A stretch of 37,592 nt of DNA from Methanobacteriota archaeon (GTDB taxonomy: Archaea > JAADCQ01 > Methanopyri > Methanopyrales > Methanopyraceae): assembly GCA_027064305.1 (NCBI GenBank), contig JAMOPY010000033.1:1-37592 (forward strand), read 5' to 3'. How positions within the stretch are numbered: the stretch's first letter is position 1; each line of letters starts with the position of its first letter. Both the position numbers and the translations under genes were made by a program. Shown in pieces: positions 31,072 through 37,592 of the stretch. The notes under the pieces are model-generated. The model saw only the letters and a program-made list of their open reading frames with translations, searched no databases and had not been told where the DNA came from.

Positions 31072-32350
31072 GCCACGGGGCCACCAGCGCGAACCACACC
31101 GGGAGCCCGCGCGACCCGATCGTCACCTCACCCCGGAAGCTCGACGCGTAGCAGAACGTCACCGAGCCGGCCAGCGGCCGCAGGATCAACCGCAGCAGCC
31201 ACCCGATGAGCGGCGGGAAGTGCACGGCCCCCAGCCGCTCCGCCAGGTCCAGCGCGTTCACCGTGGAGGAAGCCTGCAGCCGGTTGCCCGGCACCCCCAC
31301 CCCGTACACGACCAGCAGACCACCGGGAGCGCTGCCCCGGATGACCAGGTCCCTGCCGCGAGCCTCCGCCCGCACGTCGGCCCGGTACGCGAACACCTTC
31401 GGATTCTCACCCAGCATCGCCGCCGCCCGGGACGCCACGATCCCGTTGATCGGATTGGTGCCCGCGAAGTAGAAGACCACCGCCGTCCCCTTGTTCGCCC
31501 ACAGCGGCAGCCCACGAACCCGGATCTCGCCGCCCCTCGGTCGGCTCTCGAACCGCACCTCCGTCTCCTTGAGTACCTCCAGGGCCTGCTTCACGTCCCG
31601 GATGTTCTTTTGCAGCAGGTCCAGCACGCTGCCCCGGTAGCTCAGCGTCACGACCACCAGGTTGTAGGTCCCCTCGCCGGTGGTCCGAATCCTGACCTCC
31701 CTCCTACCCGCGTCGACGCTGACCTCCGTCGCCTCGCTCGGGTACTCGTACGACCAGCCCAGCCGGATCGGCAGCCCGGTGAGATCGTCCAGCTGCCTCG
31801 ACCCGGCGAGCACGTAGAGGTGCAGCTCCGGGTACGGGAACGCGTATTCCCGGTGGAACTCGCCCCGCTCCACGAGCTCCTTCAGCGCCGACGGCAGGTT
31901 CCCGGGCGGGTTCCCGACGGTGTACTCCTTCCACATGTCCACGTGGAACACGCACTCCAGGATCCTCACCTTCTTGCCCCGAAGCCGGTCCGCGAGCCGC
32001 TCCAGCACGTCCCTGTGCTTCGTGGCCAGTTCGATCGCCCGCTTCAGCTCCGGCTTGTTGTACCTCTCGGCGATCGTCTCCGCCACCGGCCGCACGTCGT
32101 CGGCGAACCTCAACAGCTCGTGAATCGACTCACCCACGTCCACCTCCCGCTCCTGCGGCCCCAGGTAGTCCACGTTGATCTTGCCCACCAGGGTGAACCC
32201 GGCCTGCTGGTACAGGATCGCGAGCTTTTCCCCCTGGAAGATCGGCTCCCGCTCGACCTTCTGCACGTTCTCCTCGAACTCCGTGTTAACGCCCGCCACC
32301 GGTACCGCGCAGACCGTCAGGGCGAGGAGGAGCGCGACCGGGGCCCGCAC
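31028..32350 (-). CDS. Secreted or membrane-anchored protein of unknown function
   Basis: This 440-residue protein has an N-terminal signal peptide (MRAPVALLLALTVCAVPVAG), a helical region (about 20-125) and a beta-rich central region (about 155-340) with repeated Val/Arg strands such as EVSVDAGRREVRIRT. The C-terminal part has a hydrophobic segment (FPPLIGWLLRLIL, about 377) and a second one (LPVWFALVAPWL) just before a strongly basic tail (TRRPRRRRG). This suggests an anchored extracellular protein with a cytoplasmic tail. I recognise no family. The GTG start has GGGGGAT upstream. Confidence 0.75.
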   Translation of the reverse strand: MRAPVALLLALTVCAVPVAGVNTEFEENVQKVEREPIFQGEKLAILYQQAGFTLVGKINVDYLGPQEREVDVGESIHELLRFADDVRPVAETIAERYNKPELKRAIELATKHRDVLERLADRLRGKKVRILECVFHVDMWKEYTVGNPPGNLPSALKELVERGEFHREYAFPYPELHLYVLAGSRQLDDLTGLPIRLGWSYEYPSEATEVSVDAGRREVRIRTTGEGTYNLVVVTLSYRGSVLDLLQKNIRDVKQALEVLKETEVRFESRPRGGEIRVRGLPLWANKGTAVVFYFAGTNPINGIVASRAAAMLGENPKVFAYRADVRAEARGRDLVIRGSAPGGLLVVYGVGVPGNRLQASSTVNALDLAERLGAVHFPPLIGWLLRLILRPLAGSVTFCYASSFRGEVTIGSRGLPVWFALVAPWLTRRPRRRRGSAAA

Positions 32351-32717
32351 CCCTCATCCCCCTTACCCGAGGTGAACCGTCCGACCGGTCCGCACCGTAC
32401 CGATGGGTTTGATTGCGTTTACTACCCGACCAGACCGGATGGCTCGGGCTCGACGCCGCGGGCGACCAACGTAGCGACCGTCTCCGTATCCCCGGATCAT
32501 CGTGGGAGTGCTTGAGCGGGCTCGTTTCCCTCGTCCGACCGCCCTCCGCGATCGCCCCTCGCGCCGCCCCCTCACCACGGAAGTTGGCCCGTTCGGCCCG
32601 TCGGTGGAGGTCGTGTCCGTCCGCGTTGGGCGATCTGGGCGTCTGATAGCCATTGAACTCGCTGGGGACAAGGTTTCAGGGTCTGCCCGCGTGGTCACGC
32701 CAGGGGTCGTCGGGACG
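32351..32717. other. Gene-free stretch before the TusA-like gene
   Basis: This region of about 365 bases lies between the divergent secreted-protein and TusA-like genes. It is less GC-rich near 32405-32430 (TTTGATTGCGTTTACTA), which is the likely promoter zone of the secreted-protein gene. Open frames here have irregular third-position composition, so I see no gene. The TusA-like frame is open leftward to 32502, but that part lacks family similarity. Confidence 0.5.
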
Positions 32718-32948
32718 GTGGAGTACGACCACGAGCTCGACGTTCGCGGTAAGGTCTGTCCCATGCCCGTCCTCGAGACGCGGAAGAAGCTCGAGGAGAT
32801 GGACGAGGGCGAGGTGCTGAAGGTGGTCGGCGACTACCCGCCCGCGAAGGACAACATCCGCCGCTTCGCGGAGGAGAACGGGCACGAGGTGCTGGAGGTG
32901 GAGGAGAAGGACGACCGCTTCGTCATCTACATCCGGAAGGGCGGCTAG
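32718..32948 (+). CDS. TusA/SirA-family sulfur-carrier-like protein
   Basis: This 76-residue protein has the TusA signature DVRGKVCPMPVLETRKKLEEM near its N-terminus; the Cys of CPMP carries sulfur in the family. The rest (EVLKVVGDYPPAKDNIRRFAEENGHEVLEVEEKDD) is the usual alpha/beta fold. Proteins of this family pass sulfane sulfur to tRNA thiolation, cofactors or selenium metabolism. The GTG at 32718 gives the standard family length; its ribosome binding site is weak, and GTG at 32691 is possible. Target unknown. Confidence 0.87.
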   Translation: MEYDHELDVRGKVCPMPVLETRKKLEEMDEGEVLKVVGDYPPAKDNIRRFAEENGHEVLEVEEKDDRFVIYIRKGG

Positions 32949-32956
32949 CCCACGAC

Positions 32957-32964
32957 AAATTTAT
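32957..32964 (+). promoter_or_regulatory. TATA box of the Zn-ribbon/EF-1beta operon
   Basis: AAATTTAT lies eight bases past the TusA-like stop. The predicted start near 32988 leaves a leader of about 13 bases with a GGGGGC tract before the TTG at 33001. It probably drives the Zn-ribbon gene, EF-1beta and perhaps the HD gene. Confidence 0.6.
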
Positions 32965-33000
32965 CGGGCGCTCGCGATCGACCCGGCGCGGGGGCGCGTT

Positions 33001-33348
33001 TTGTCCGAGGAGCAGGAGCGAGAGGAGGAGAGGGAAGAGGAGGAGCGGGACGAAGAGGAGGTGGGTGTGCGCCGCGCCACGGCCGAGGAGATGAAGGAGA
33101 TCGGCGGTAAGACCCGCGAGGAGCTGATCGAGGAGGCCGCGGAGAAGGTCGAGATGACGGAGGCGGGCCGGATCGAGCGCAGCGATTACGCGGTGTGCTC
33201 CGCCTGCGGCGGTCCCATCGCCCCGGGCGAGCGGGCCGTGTCGCACCCGTGTCCGAAGTGCGGTGAGGTCGTGATCACCCGGTGCCAGAAGTGCCGGCGG
33301 CTGGGCAACCGGTATCAGTGCCCGAACTGCGGGTTCATCGGACCGTAA
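33001..33348 (+). CDS. Zn-ribbon translation-associated protein with acidic N-terminal extension
   Basis: The last 55 residues of this 115-residue protein are an archaeal two-ribbon protein of the kind usually encoded next to EF-1beta: CSACGG, then CPKCGE, CQKCRR and CPNCGFIGP. Such proteins are predicted to bind RNA and act in translation. Family members are usually about 55-60 residues. Here an N-terminal extension of about 60 residues, very rich in Glu and Arg ([19 protein letters not shown]), precedes it. The extension is supported by the TATA box placement before the TTG at 33001. The EF-1beta gene follows 13 bases later. Confidence 0.85.
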   Translation: MSEEQEREEEREEEERDEEEVGVRRATAEEMKEIGGKTREELIEEAAEKVEMTEAGRIERSDYAVCSACGGPIAPGERAVSHPCPKCGEVVITRCQKCRRLGNRYQCPNCGFIGP

Positions 33349-33361
33349 GGGGGTCCGGCCC

Positions 33362-33640
33362 GTGTCCAAGGTGCTGGTCGACCTGAAGGTGCTGCCGGAG
33401 AGCCCGGAGGTGGACTACGAGGAGCTCGCGGAGGAGGTCCGGGAGCGGTTGGAGAACCTGGACATCGTCGAGTCGGTGGAGGGGATCGAGGAGGAGCCCA
33501 TCGCCTTCGGCCTGAAGGCGCTCCGGGTCAAGGTGGTGGTGCCGGACGCGGAGGGAGGGACCGACCGGCTCGAGGAGGAGCTCCGGGACTTGGAGCACGT
33601 GAACCAGGTGGAGGTGGTGTCCGCGAGCCGCACCCTTTAG
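33362..33640 (+). CDS. ef1b: Translation elongation factor 1-beta
   Basis: This 92-residue protein is the nucleotide exchange factor that recycles GDP-bound EF-1alpha. The sequence fits the archaeal family throughout: [23 protein letters not shown], then [24 protein letters not shown] and a C-terminal [13 protein letters not shown]. The GTG start has GGGGGT upstream, 13 bases after the Zn-ribbon gene. Palindrome copy 5 follows 16 bases past the stop. Confidence 0.95.
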   Translation: MSKVLVDLKVLPESPEVDYEELAEEVRERLENLDIVESVEGIEEEPIAFGLKALRVKVVVPDAEGGTDRLEEELRDLEHVNQVEVVSASRTL

Positions 33641-33656
33641 GCCTCCCTCCCGGGTG

Positions 33657-33681
33657 GATCGTTATTGATGTCGAAACGATA
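33657..33681. repeat. Palindromic element copy 5 (ATCGTT-N11-AACGAT) over a start codon
   Basis: Half-sites 33658-33663 and 33675-33680 form a 6-bp inverted repeat with an 11-base spacer. The ATG of the HD gene (33668) lies within the spacer. It is 16 bases past the EF-1beta stop. A protein bound here, or an RNA hairpin, would block translation or initiation of the HD gene. Confidence 0.65.
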
Positions 33682-34180
33682 CGGGAGGTTCCTGGACCTG
33701 CTCTCCCGGGTCTCCCGAGGGCTCTCCGACGCCGTTCGGGACCGGCTCCGGGAGCTGCACCGCGTCCGGGGCCACCGGGGCGACACGCGGCTGGAACACT
33801 GCGTGAAGACCGCGTACCTGTGCTACCGCCTGGCCGGGACGCTGGGCGTGGACGGGCTCAAGGCGGTTCGGGCGGGTCTGCTCCACGACGTCGGGTACGG
33901 GATCCCCGGGTGCCCGCTCTGCCGGTTGGATCCCGGGGGCCACTGCGGGATCTGCCACTGGCGGACCGGGGCTCAGTTGCTGGCCCGGGAGGGGGAGGAC
34001 CCGGAGATCGTCGCGGCGGTCCGGCGGCACATGTTTCCCTACGGCCCTCCGCCTAGGTCCCGGCTCGACTGGTGCGTGTGGTGGTCGGACAAGCTGGAGG
34101 TGCTGCTCACGTCGCTCGGCCGGGAAGTGCTGCCGAGGGAGGCGCTCGACCGGGCCCTTAGGATCCTCTTGCAACCTTGA
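33668..34180 (+). CDS. HD-domain phosphohydrolase with a cysteine-rich insert
   Basis: This 170-residue protein shows the metal-binding HD pattern: H in LEHCVKTAYL (about 41), HD in LLHDVGYGIPG (about 71), a later H in AVRRHMFPYG (about 119) and D in WWSDKLEVL (about 136). HD proteins hydrolyse nucleotides or cyclic nucleotides. An insert right after the HD pair carries CPLC and CGIC (about 81-99), which could bind zinc or a cluster. The ATG at 33668 is in palindrome copy 5; a TTG three bases earlier is in frame. The 3' end overlaps the TrmB-like gene by 23 bases. Confidence 0.8.
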   Translation: MSKRYGRFLDLLSRVSRGLSDAVRDRLRELHRVRGHRGDTRLEHCVKTAYLCYRLAGTLGVDGLKAVRAGLLHDVGYGIPGCPLCRLDPGGHCGICHWRTGAQLLAREGEDPEIVAAVRRHMFPYGPPPRSRLDWCVWWSDKLEVLLTSLGREVLPREALDRALRILLQP

Positions 34181-34871
34181 GGATCGCGTCCCGGAGTCCC
34201 TCCGCGACGATCTCCTCCCGTACGACGAGCAGGTGGCTCAGACTCCCAACCCGGGCCAGCGCCATCTCGTCCCTGTCGATGGAGAGGGTCAGGATCGTGG
34301 CGTCGGTCCCCACCCGGGCGGACTTGACGATCATCCTGGGGTGCTCGAAGGGGGGTTCCTCGCACCTCACGACCAGAGGGCCCGAGACGCGGGAGAGCTC
34401 TCGGGCCAGCCAGTTCGGGAATTTTTTGCCCACGTGCACGATTCCGCACACCTCCTCCGCGTGCCGGAGCGCGCCCCGGAGCGCGTCCTCCGCGGCCTTC
34501 CCCTCGTACACCTGGGCCACGGTGCGGCGGTGGGCTCGGCACGATCGGGCTAGCTCGCGCAGGGCCCGCCTCGCCTGCTCCTCCAGCTCCCTCCGCTGGC
34601 GCTCCAGCTCGCGCTCGATGGAGCGCTCCACGGCTATCTCCGGGTTGACCGGGGCGTACCGGGCCGGTCGGGTGGAGCGGTCCGCGGTGACCCAGCCCTT
34701 CTCCTCCAGGGACTTCAGGACGGAGTACACCTTGGAGATCGGGATGTCGGTGCCCTCGCTGACCTCTCGCGCGGTGGCCTCCCCGTGCCTTAGGAGAAAC
34801 AGGTAGGCGCGGGCCTCCCGCTCGGAGAGGCCGAGTCGAGAGAGCGCGTCCAGGAGTGAGGGTGAGGGCAA
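34158..34871 (-). CDS. TrmB-family transcriptional regulator
   Basis: This 237-residue protein has an N-terminal winged helix typical of TrmB (LSRLGLSEREARAYLFLLRHGEATAREVSEGTDIPISKVYSVLKSLEEKGWV, about 10-61). A coiled-coil helix rich in Arg and Glu (about 78-112) and a C-terminal effector-like domain (about 115-230) follow. It is shorter than the sugar-sensing TrmB of Thermococcales. TTG start, seven bases after the ppsA stop on the same strand, so it probably lies in the L10e-ppsA operon and may regulate central carbon flux. Ligand unknown. Confidence 0.85.
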   Translation of the reverse strand: MPSPSLLDALSRLGLSEREARAYLFLLRHGEATAREVSEGTDIPISKVYSVLKSLEEKGWVTADRSTRPARYAPVNPEIAVERSIERELERQRRELEEQARRALRELARSCRAHRRTVAQVYEGKAAEDALRGALRHAEEVCGIVHVGKKFPNWLARELSRVSGPLVVRCEEPPFEHPRMIVKSARVGTDATILTLSIDRDEMALARVGSLSHLLVVREEIVAEGLRDAILKVARGS

Positions 34872-34878
34872 GGGGGCG

Positions 34879-37215
34879 TTAGAGGCCCCGGACCTTGTCC
34901 AGCAGGATCTTGCGCTCCACGCGCGCCACGATCCGTCGGATCTTCGGCACCGCGTCGATGTTGGCCGAGATGCTGTCGATGCCCGCGCGCACGAGGATCT
35001 CGGCCATGCGCGGATCGCTACCGGCCTGGCCGCAGATGCTGGTCTTCACGCCCTCCTCCCGGCACCTCTCGATTACGCGCCGGGCCAGCTTGAGCACGGC
35101 TGGATGCTTCTCGTCGTACAGGTGCGCGACCTTGTCGTTGTTCCGGTCCACGGCGAGCGTGTACTGGGTCAGGTCGTTCGTGCCCAGGCTGACGAAGTCC
35201 AGCCCCTCCCGGATGAAGTCCTCGATGAGCAGGGCGGCGGCCGGGGTCTCCACCATCATGCCGAACTCCACGTGCCGGTGGGGCTTGAGGCCGACGTCCC
35301 GCGCGACCTTCTTGGCGCGCCGCAGCTCCTCCGGGTGCTGAACGAGCGGGATCATCACGCCCAGGTTGTCGTACCCCTCCTCGTACAACCGCCGGATCGC
35401 CTCGAACTGGCACTCCAGCATCTCCCGCTCCTCCAGGTCCCGCCGGATGCCCCGCCAGCCGAGCATCGGGTTCGCCTCCTCCGGCTCCCGCTCGCCGCCC
35501 TCCAGCTCCCGGAACTCGTCGGTCGGCGCGTCCAGCGTCCTCACCCACACCGGCCGCGGGTAGAACGCGTCCGCCACCTGACGGATCCCGTTCATCAGGG
35601 ACTCAACCAACCGCTCCCGCTCACCCTCCTCGATGAGCTTGCGCGGGTGCACGCCGATGCCCAGGATCATGTGCTCGATCCGCAGCAGTCCCACGCCGTC
35701 CGCCCCGGTCTTGGCCGCCCGCTCTGCCGCCTCCGGCATGCTCACGTTCACCTTGATCTCCGTCGCGGTCACGGGCTCCGGCGCGGCCCGCTCGACCACG
35801 ACCTCCCGCTCCTCTTCCTCCTCCGCCTCGACCTCCTCCCGCTCCTCGCGCAGTCGCTCGCTCACGTCCCCCTCGTAGACGACGCCCCGCTCCCCGTCCA
35901 CCGTGACCAGCTGCCCGTCCTCCAGCACCTCCGTCGCGTTCCCGGTGCCGACCACGCACGGGATGCCGAGCTCCCGGGAGACGATCGCCGCGTGGCAGGT
36001 GATGCCTCCCTCGTCCGTTACGATCGCGGCCGCCTTGCGCATCGCCGGGACCATGTCCGGGGACGTCATCTTGGTGACGAGTACGTCCCCCTCCTCCACC
36101 TTGTCGATCTCGTCCACGTCCATGACGATCCTCACGCGCCCGACGCCCACGCCCGGGCTCGCGCCTAGCCCGCGGACGAGCACCTCGCCCGCCTCCTCCT
36201 CTTCCTCCGCCTCCTCGGCCCGCTCCTCCTCTTCCTCCTCCGGGAGCGTGGTCACCGGGCGCGACTGTAGGATGTACACCTCACCGTCCTCGATCGCCCA
36301 CTCGATGTCCTGCGGGAACCCATAGTGCTCCTCGATCGCCACACCCGTCTTCGCCAGCTCTCGGATCTCCTCGTCCGTGAGCTTCCGCTTCGACCGCTTA
36401 TCCTCCGGCACCTCCACCTTCTTCGTCTCGCCCGTCTCCGGGTCGCGCACGTACATCCACCGCTGCTCCGAGATCTGCTCCTCCACCACCTCGAACGAGC
36501 TCTTGTCTACGATGTACGTGTCCGGGGTGACCTCGCCGCTCACGACGGCCTCTCCCAGCCCCCAGGCCGCCTCGATGACCATCTTGTCCCGGTCGCCGGT
36601 GTGCGGGTTGACCGTGAACATCACGCCCGCCTTGTCCGCGTCCACCATCTTCTGCACGACGACCGCGATCGAGACGTCGAAGTGGTCGAACCCCTGCTCC
36701 TCCCGGTACGCGATCGCCCGCGGGTTGAACAGCGAGGCCCAGCACCGCTGCACGTGCTCGACGACCTCCTCCTCGCCCCGCACGTTCAGGTACGTGTCCT
36801 GCTGACCCGCGAACGAGGCCTCGGGCAGGTCCTCCGCGGTGGCCGAGGAGCGCACGGCCACGAACTCCTCGTCCTTACCCACCCTCTCGCACAGCTCCCG
36901 GTAGGCCCGCACGATCTCCTCCCGGATCTCCTCCGGCATCTCCGCCTCCACGATCAGACCTTGAATCCTCTCGGCCGCCTCCTCCAGCTCCCGGTCGTCG
37001 GAGAGATCGTGCGACTCGAGCACCTCACGGATCTTCTCGCGCAGACCCGTCTCGTCCAGGAAGTCCTCGTACGCCCGAGCGGTCACCACGAAGCCCGGTG
37101 GGATCGGCAGCCCCGCCTGCGTCATCTCCCCCAGGTTGGCGCCCTTACCGCCGGCGACGTCCACGTCGTCCTTGGAGATCTCCTCGAACCACTTGACGTA
37201 CTTCACGCCCGGCAC
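34879..37215 (-). CDS. ppsA: Phosphoenolpyruvate synthase
   Basis: This 778-residue enzyme makes phosphoenolpyruvate from pyruvate, ATP and water, a key step of gluconeogenesis from CO2-derived pyruvate. The N-terminal ATP-grasp domain has GGKGANLGEM (about 22) and VAVRSSATAEDLPEASFAGQ (about 119). The central swivelling domain carries the phospho-His in TDEGGITCHAAIVS. The C-terminal PEP barrel contains GADGVGLLRIEHM and ends with the catalytic Cys in SICGQAGSDP. Two Glu-rich linkers separate the domains (about 325-345 and 460-480). GTG start ten bases after the L10e stop. Confidence 0.96.
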   Translation of the reverse strand: MPGVKYVKWFEEISKDDVDVAGGKGANLGEMTQAGLPIPPGFVVTARAYEDFLDETGLREKIREVLESHDLSDDRELEEAAERIQGLIVEAEMPEEIREEIVRAYRELCERVGKDEEFVAVRSSATAEDLPEASFAGQQDTYLNVRGEEEVVEHVQRCWASLFNPRAIAYREEQGFDHFDVSIAVVVQKMVDADKAGVMFTVNPHTGDRDKMVIEAAWGLGEAVVSGEVTPDTYIVDKSSFEVVEEQISEQRWMYVRDPETGETKKVEVPEDKRSKRKLTDEEIRELAKTGVAIEEHYGFPQDIEWAIEDGEVYILQSRPVTTLPEEEEEERAEEAEEEEEAGEVLVRGLGASPGVGVGRVRIVMDVDEIDKVEEGDVLVTKMTSPDMVPAMRKAAAIVTDEGGITCHAAIVSRELGIPCVVGTGNATEVLEDGQLVTVDGERGVVYEGDVSERLREEREEVEAEEEEEREVVVERAAPEPVTATEIKVNVSMPEAAERAAKTGADGVGLLRIEHMILGIGVHPRKLIEEGERERLVESLMNGIRQVADAFYPRPVWVRTLDAPTDEFRELEGGEREPEEANPMLGWRGIRRDLEEREMLECQFEAIRRLYEEGYDNLGVMIPLVQHPEELRRAKKVARDVGLKPHRHVEFGMMVETPAAALLIEDFIREGLDFVSLGTNDLTQYTLAVDRNNDKVAHLYDEKHPAVLKLARRVIERCREEGVKTSICGQAGSDPRMAEILVRAGIDSISANIDAVPKIRRIVARVERKILLDKVRGL

Positions 37216-37225
37216 GCCCCGACCG

Positions 37226-37592
37226 TTAGTCCTGCACGAGCTCCTCGCCCTTGTCGATCACGATCGTGAACGGGAACGGGAACTTCATCCCGGCCCGCCG
37301 GAGGGCCTCCTTCCCGTGCTCGTAGTTCTCCGGGTCCAGCCGCACGGTGACGACCCGCTGTCCCTCGCGCACCCGGGCCGCCGTGCCGATCGGCTTACCG
37401 AAGGCCAGCCGCATCCCCTCCTGCACTCGGTCCGCGCCGGCCCCCGTCGCCAGCGGGTTCTCGCGCAGCACGTGGTGCGGGTACACCCGGATCTTCAGGT
37501 GGTAGTTCTCCCGGCCCACGGTCTTCGTGAGGTACCGGTTCGCCGCGACGCGCGCCGCCTCCAGCGCGTTGTGCGTCACCTGCGCCCGCTCC
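37226..37592 (-). CDS. rpl10e: Ribosomal protein L10e (uL16 family), 5' end outside the window
   Basis: At least 122 residues of the archaeal L10e/uL16 large-subunit protein are present. Family sequence is clear: [40 protein letters not shown], then the C-terminal [19 protein letters not shown]. The frame remains open to the window edge, and the family is about 170 residues long, so the GTG at 37579 is unlikely to be the true start. It heads the operon with ppsA and the TrmB-like gene, linking translation and carbon metabolism. Confidence 0.95.
   Translation of the reverse strand, partial: ERAQVTHNALEAARVAANRYLTKTVGRENYHLKIRVYPHHVLRENPLATGAGADRVQEGMRLAFGKPIGTAARVREGQRVVTVRLDPENYEHGKEALRRAGMKFPFPFTIVIDKGEELVQD

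Noticed and set aside
32363..32764. Minus-strand open frame of 133 residues before the TusA-like gene
   Set aside because: Low-complexity Arg/Thr/Ser product without motifs, overlapping the conserved TusA-like frame on the other strand.

Overview
The window is very GC-rich and comes from a hyperthermophilic methanogen of the Methanopyrus type (M. kandleri or a close relative). Four things support this. The tRNA-Thr gene has C instead of U at position 8, the hallmark of Methanopyrus tRNAs, which are edited C-to-U after transcription. A free-standing 358-residue topoisomerase IA subunit matches the small subunit (RgyA) of the split reverse gyrase known from M. kandleri. A selenocysteine-type formate dehydrogenase has an archaeal SECIS in its leader. 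The translation and cofactor genes are archaeal, with GTG and TTG starts dominating.

Layout. 1-1811: the 3' end of a tRNA, then a ParA/MinD-like ATPase and an unrecognised partner gene. 1958-7769: a formate locus, with an eight-cluster polyferredoxin, FdhB and selenocysteine FdhA on the minus strand, and the formate channel FdhC divergent on the plus strand. 8018-11391: serA, a small GGDEF-like protein that overlaps it, and an RsmB-type RNA m5C methyltransferase. 11388-12665: a MgtC/DUF4010 membrane protein on the minus strand. 12694-18960: a long plus-strand run holding a LarC C-terminal-domain protein, dcd, a small basic protein, rgyA, a flavodoxin, a DUF59 protein, a radical SAM protein, DUF2121 and a metallo-beta-lactamase-fold protein.

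18957-20811 (minus): two unknown genes, one with an ASCH domain, and pcm. 20885-22774: ribH, tRNA-Thr and hemL. 22901-28828: a radical SAM protein, a P-loop NTPase, leuA, an unknown gene, a polysaccharide-deacetylase-like protein and another unknown. 28829-37592: pheS, KEOPS subunit Cgi121, a secreted protein, a TusA-like protein, a Zn-ribbon protein with EF-1beta, an HD-domain protein, a TrmB-like regulator, ppsA and a partial ribosomal L10e gene.

How they fit together. FdhC, FdhAB and the polyferredoxin could take up formate and pass its electrons into the methanogenic iron-sulfur network. RgyA, the KEOPS subunit, PheS, EF-1beta, L10e and the m5C methyltransferase are information-processing genes. 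SerA, LeuA, HemL, RibH, PpsA and Dcd are biosynthetic.

The most unusual signals are these. (1) A dispersed AT-rich palindrome, (A)ATCGTT-N11-AACGAT(T), occurs five times, each 4-25 bases past the 3' end of a gene. (2) A 5'-leader SECIS lies upstream of fdhA, which has an in-frame TGA. (3) A minimal GGDEF-like (GTEEF) protein overlaps serA. (4) A ParA-like two-gene cassette is bracketed by two copies of the palindrome.
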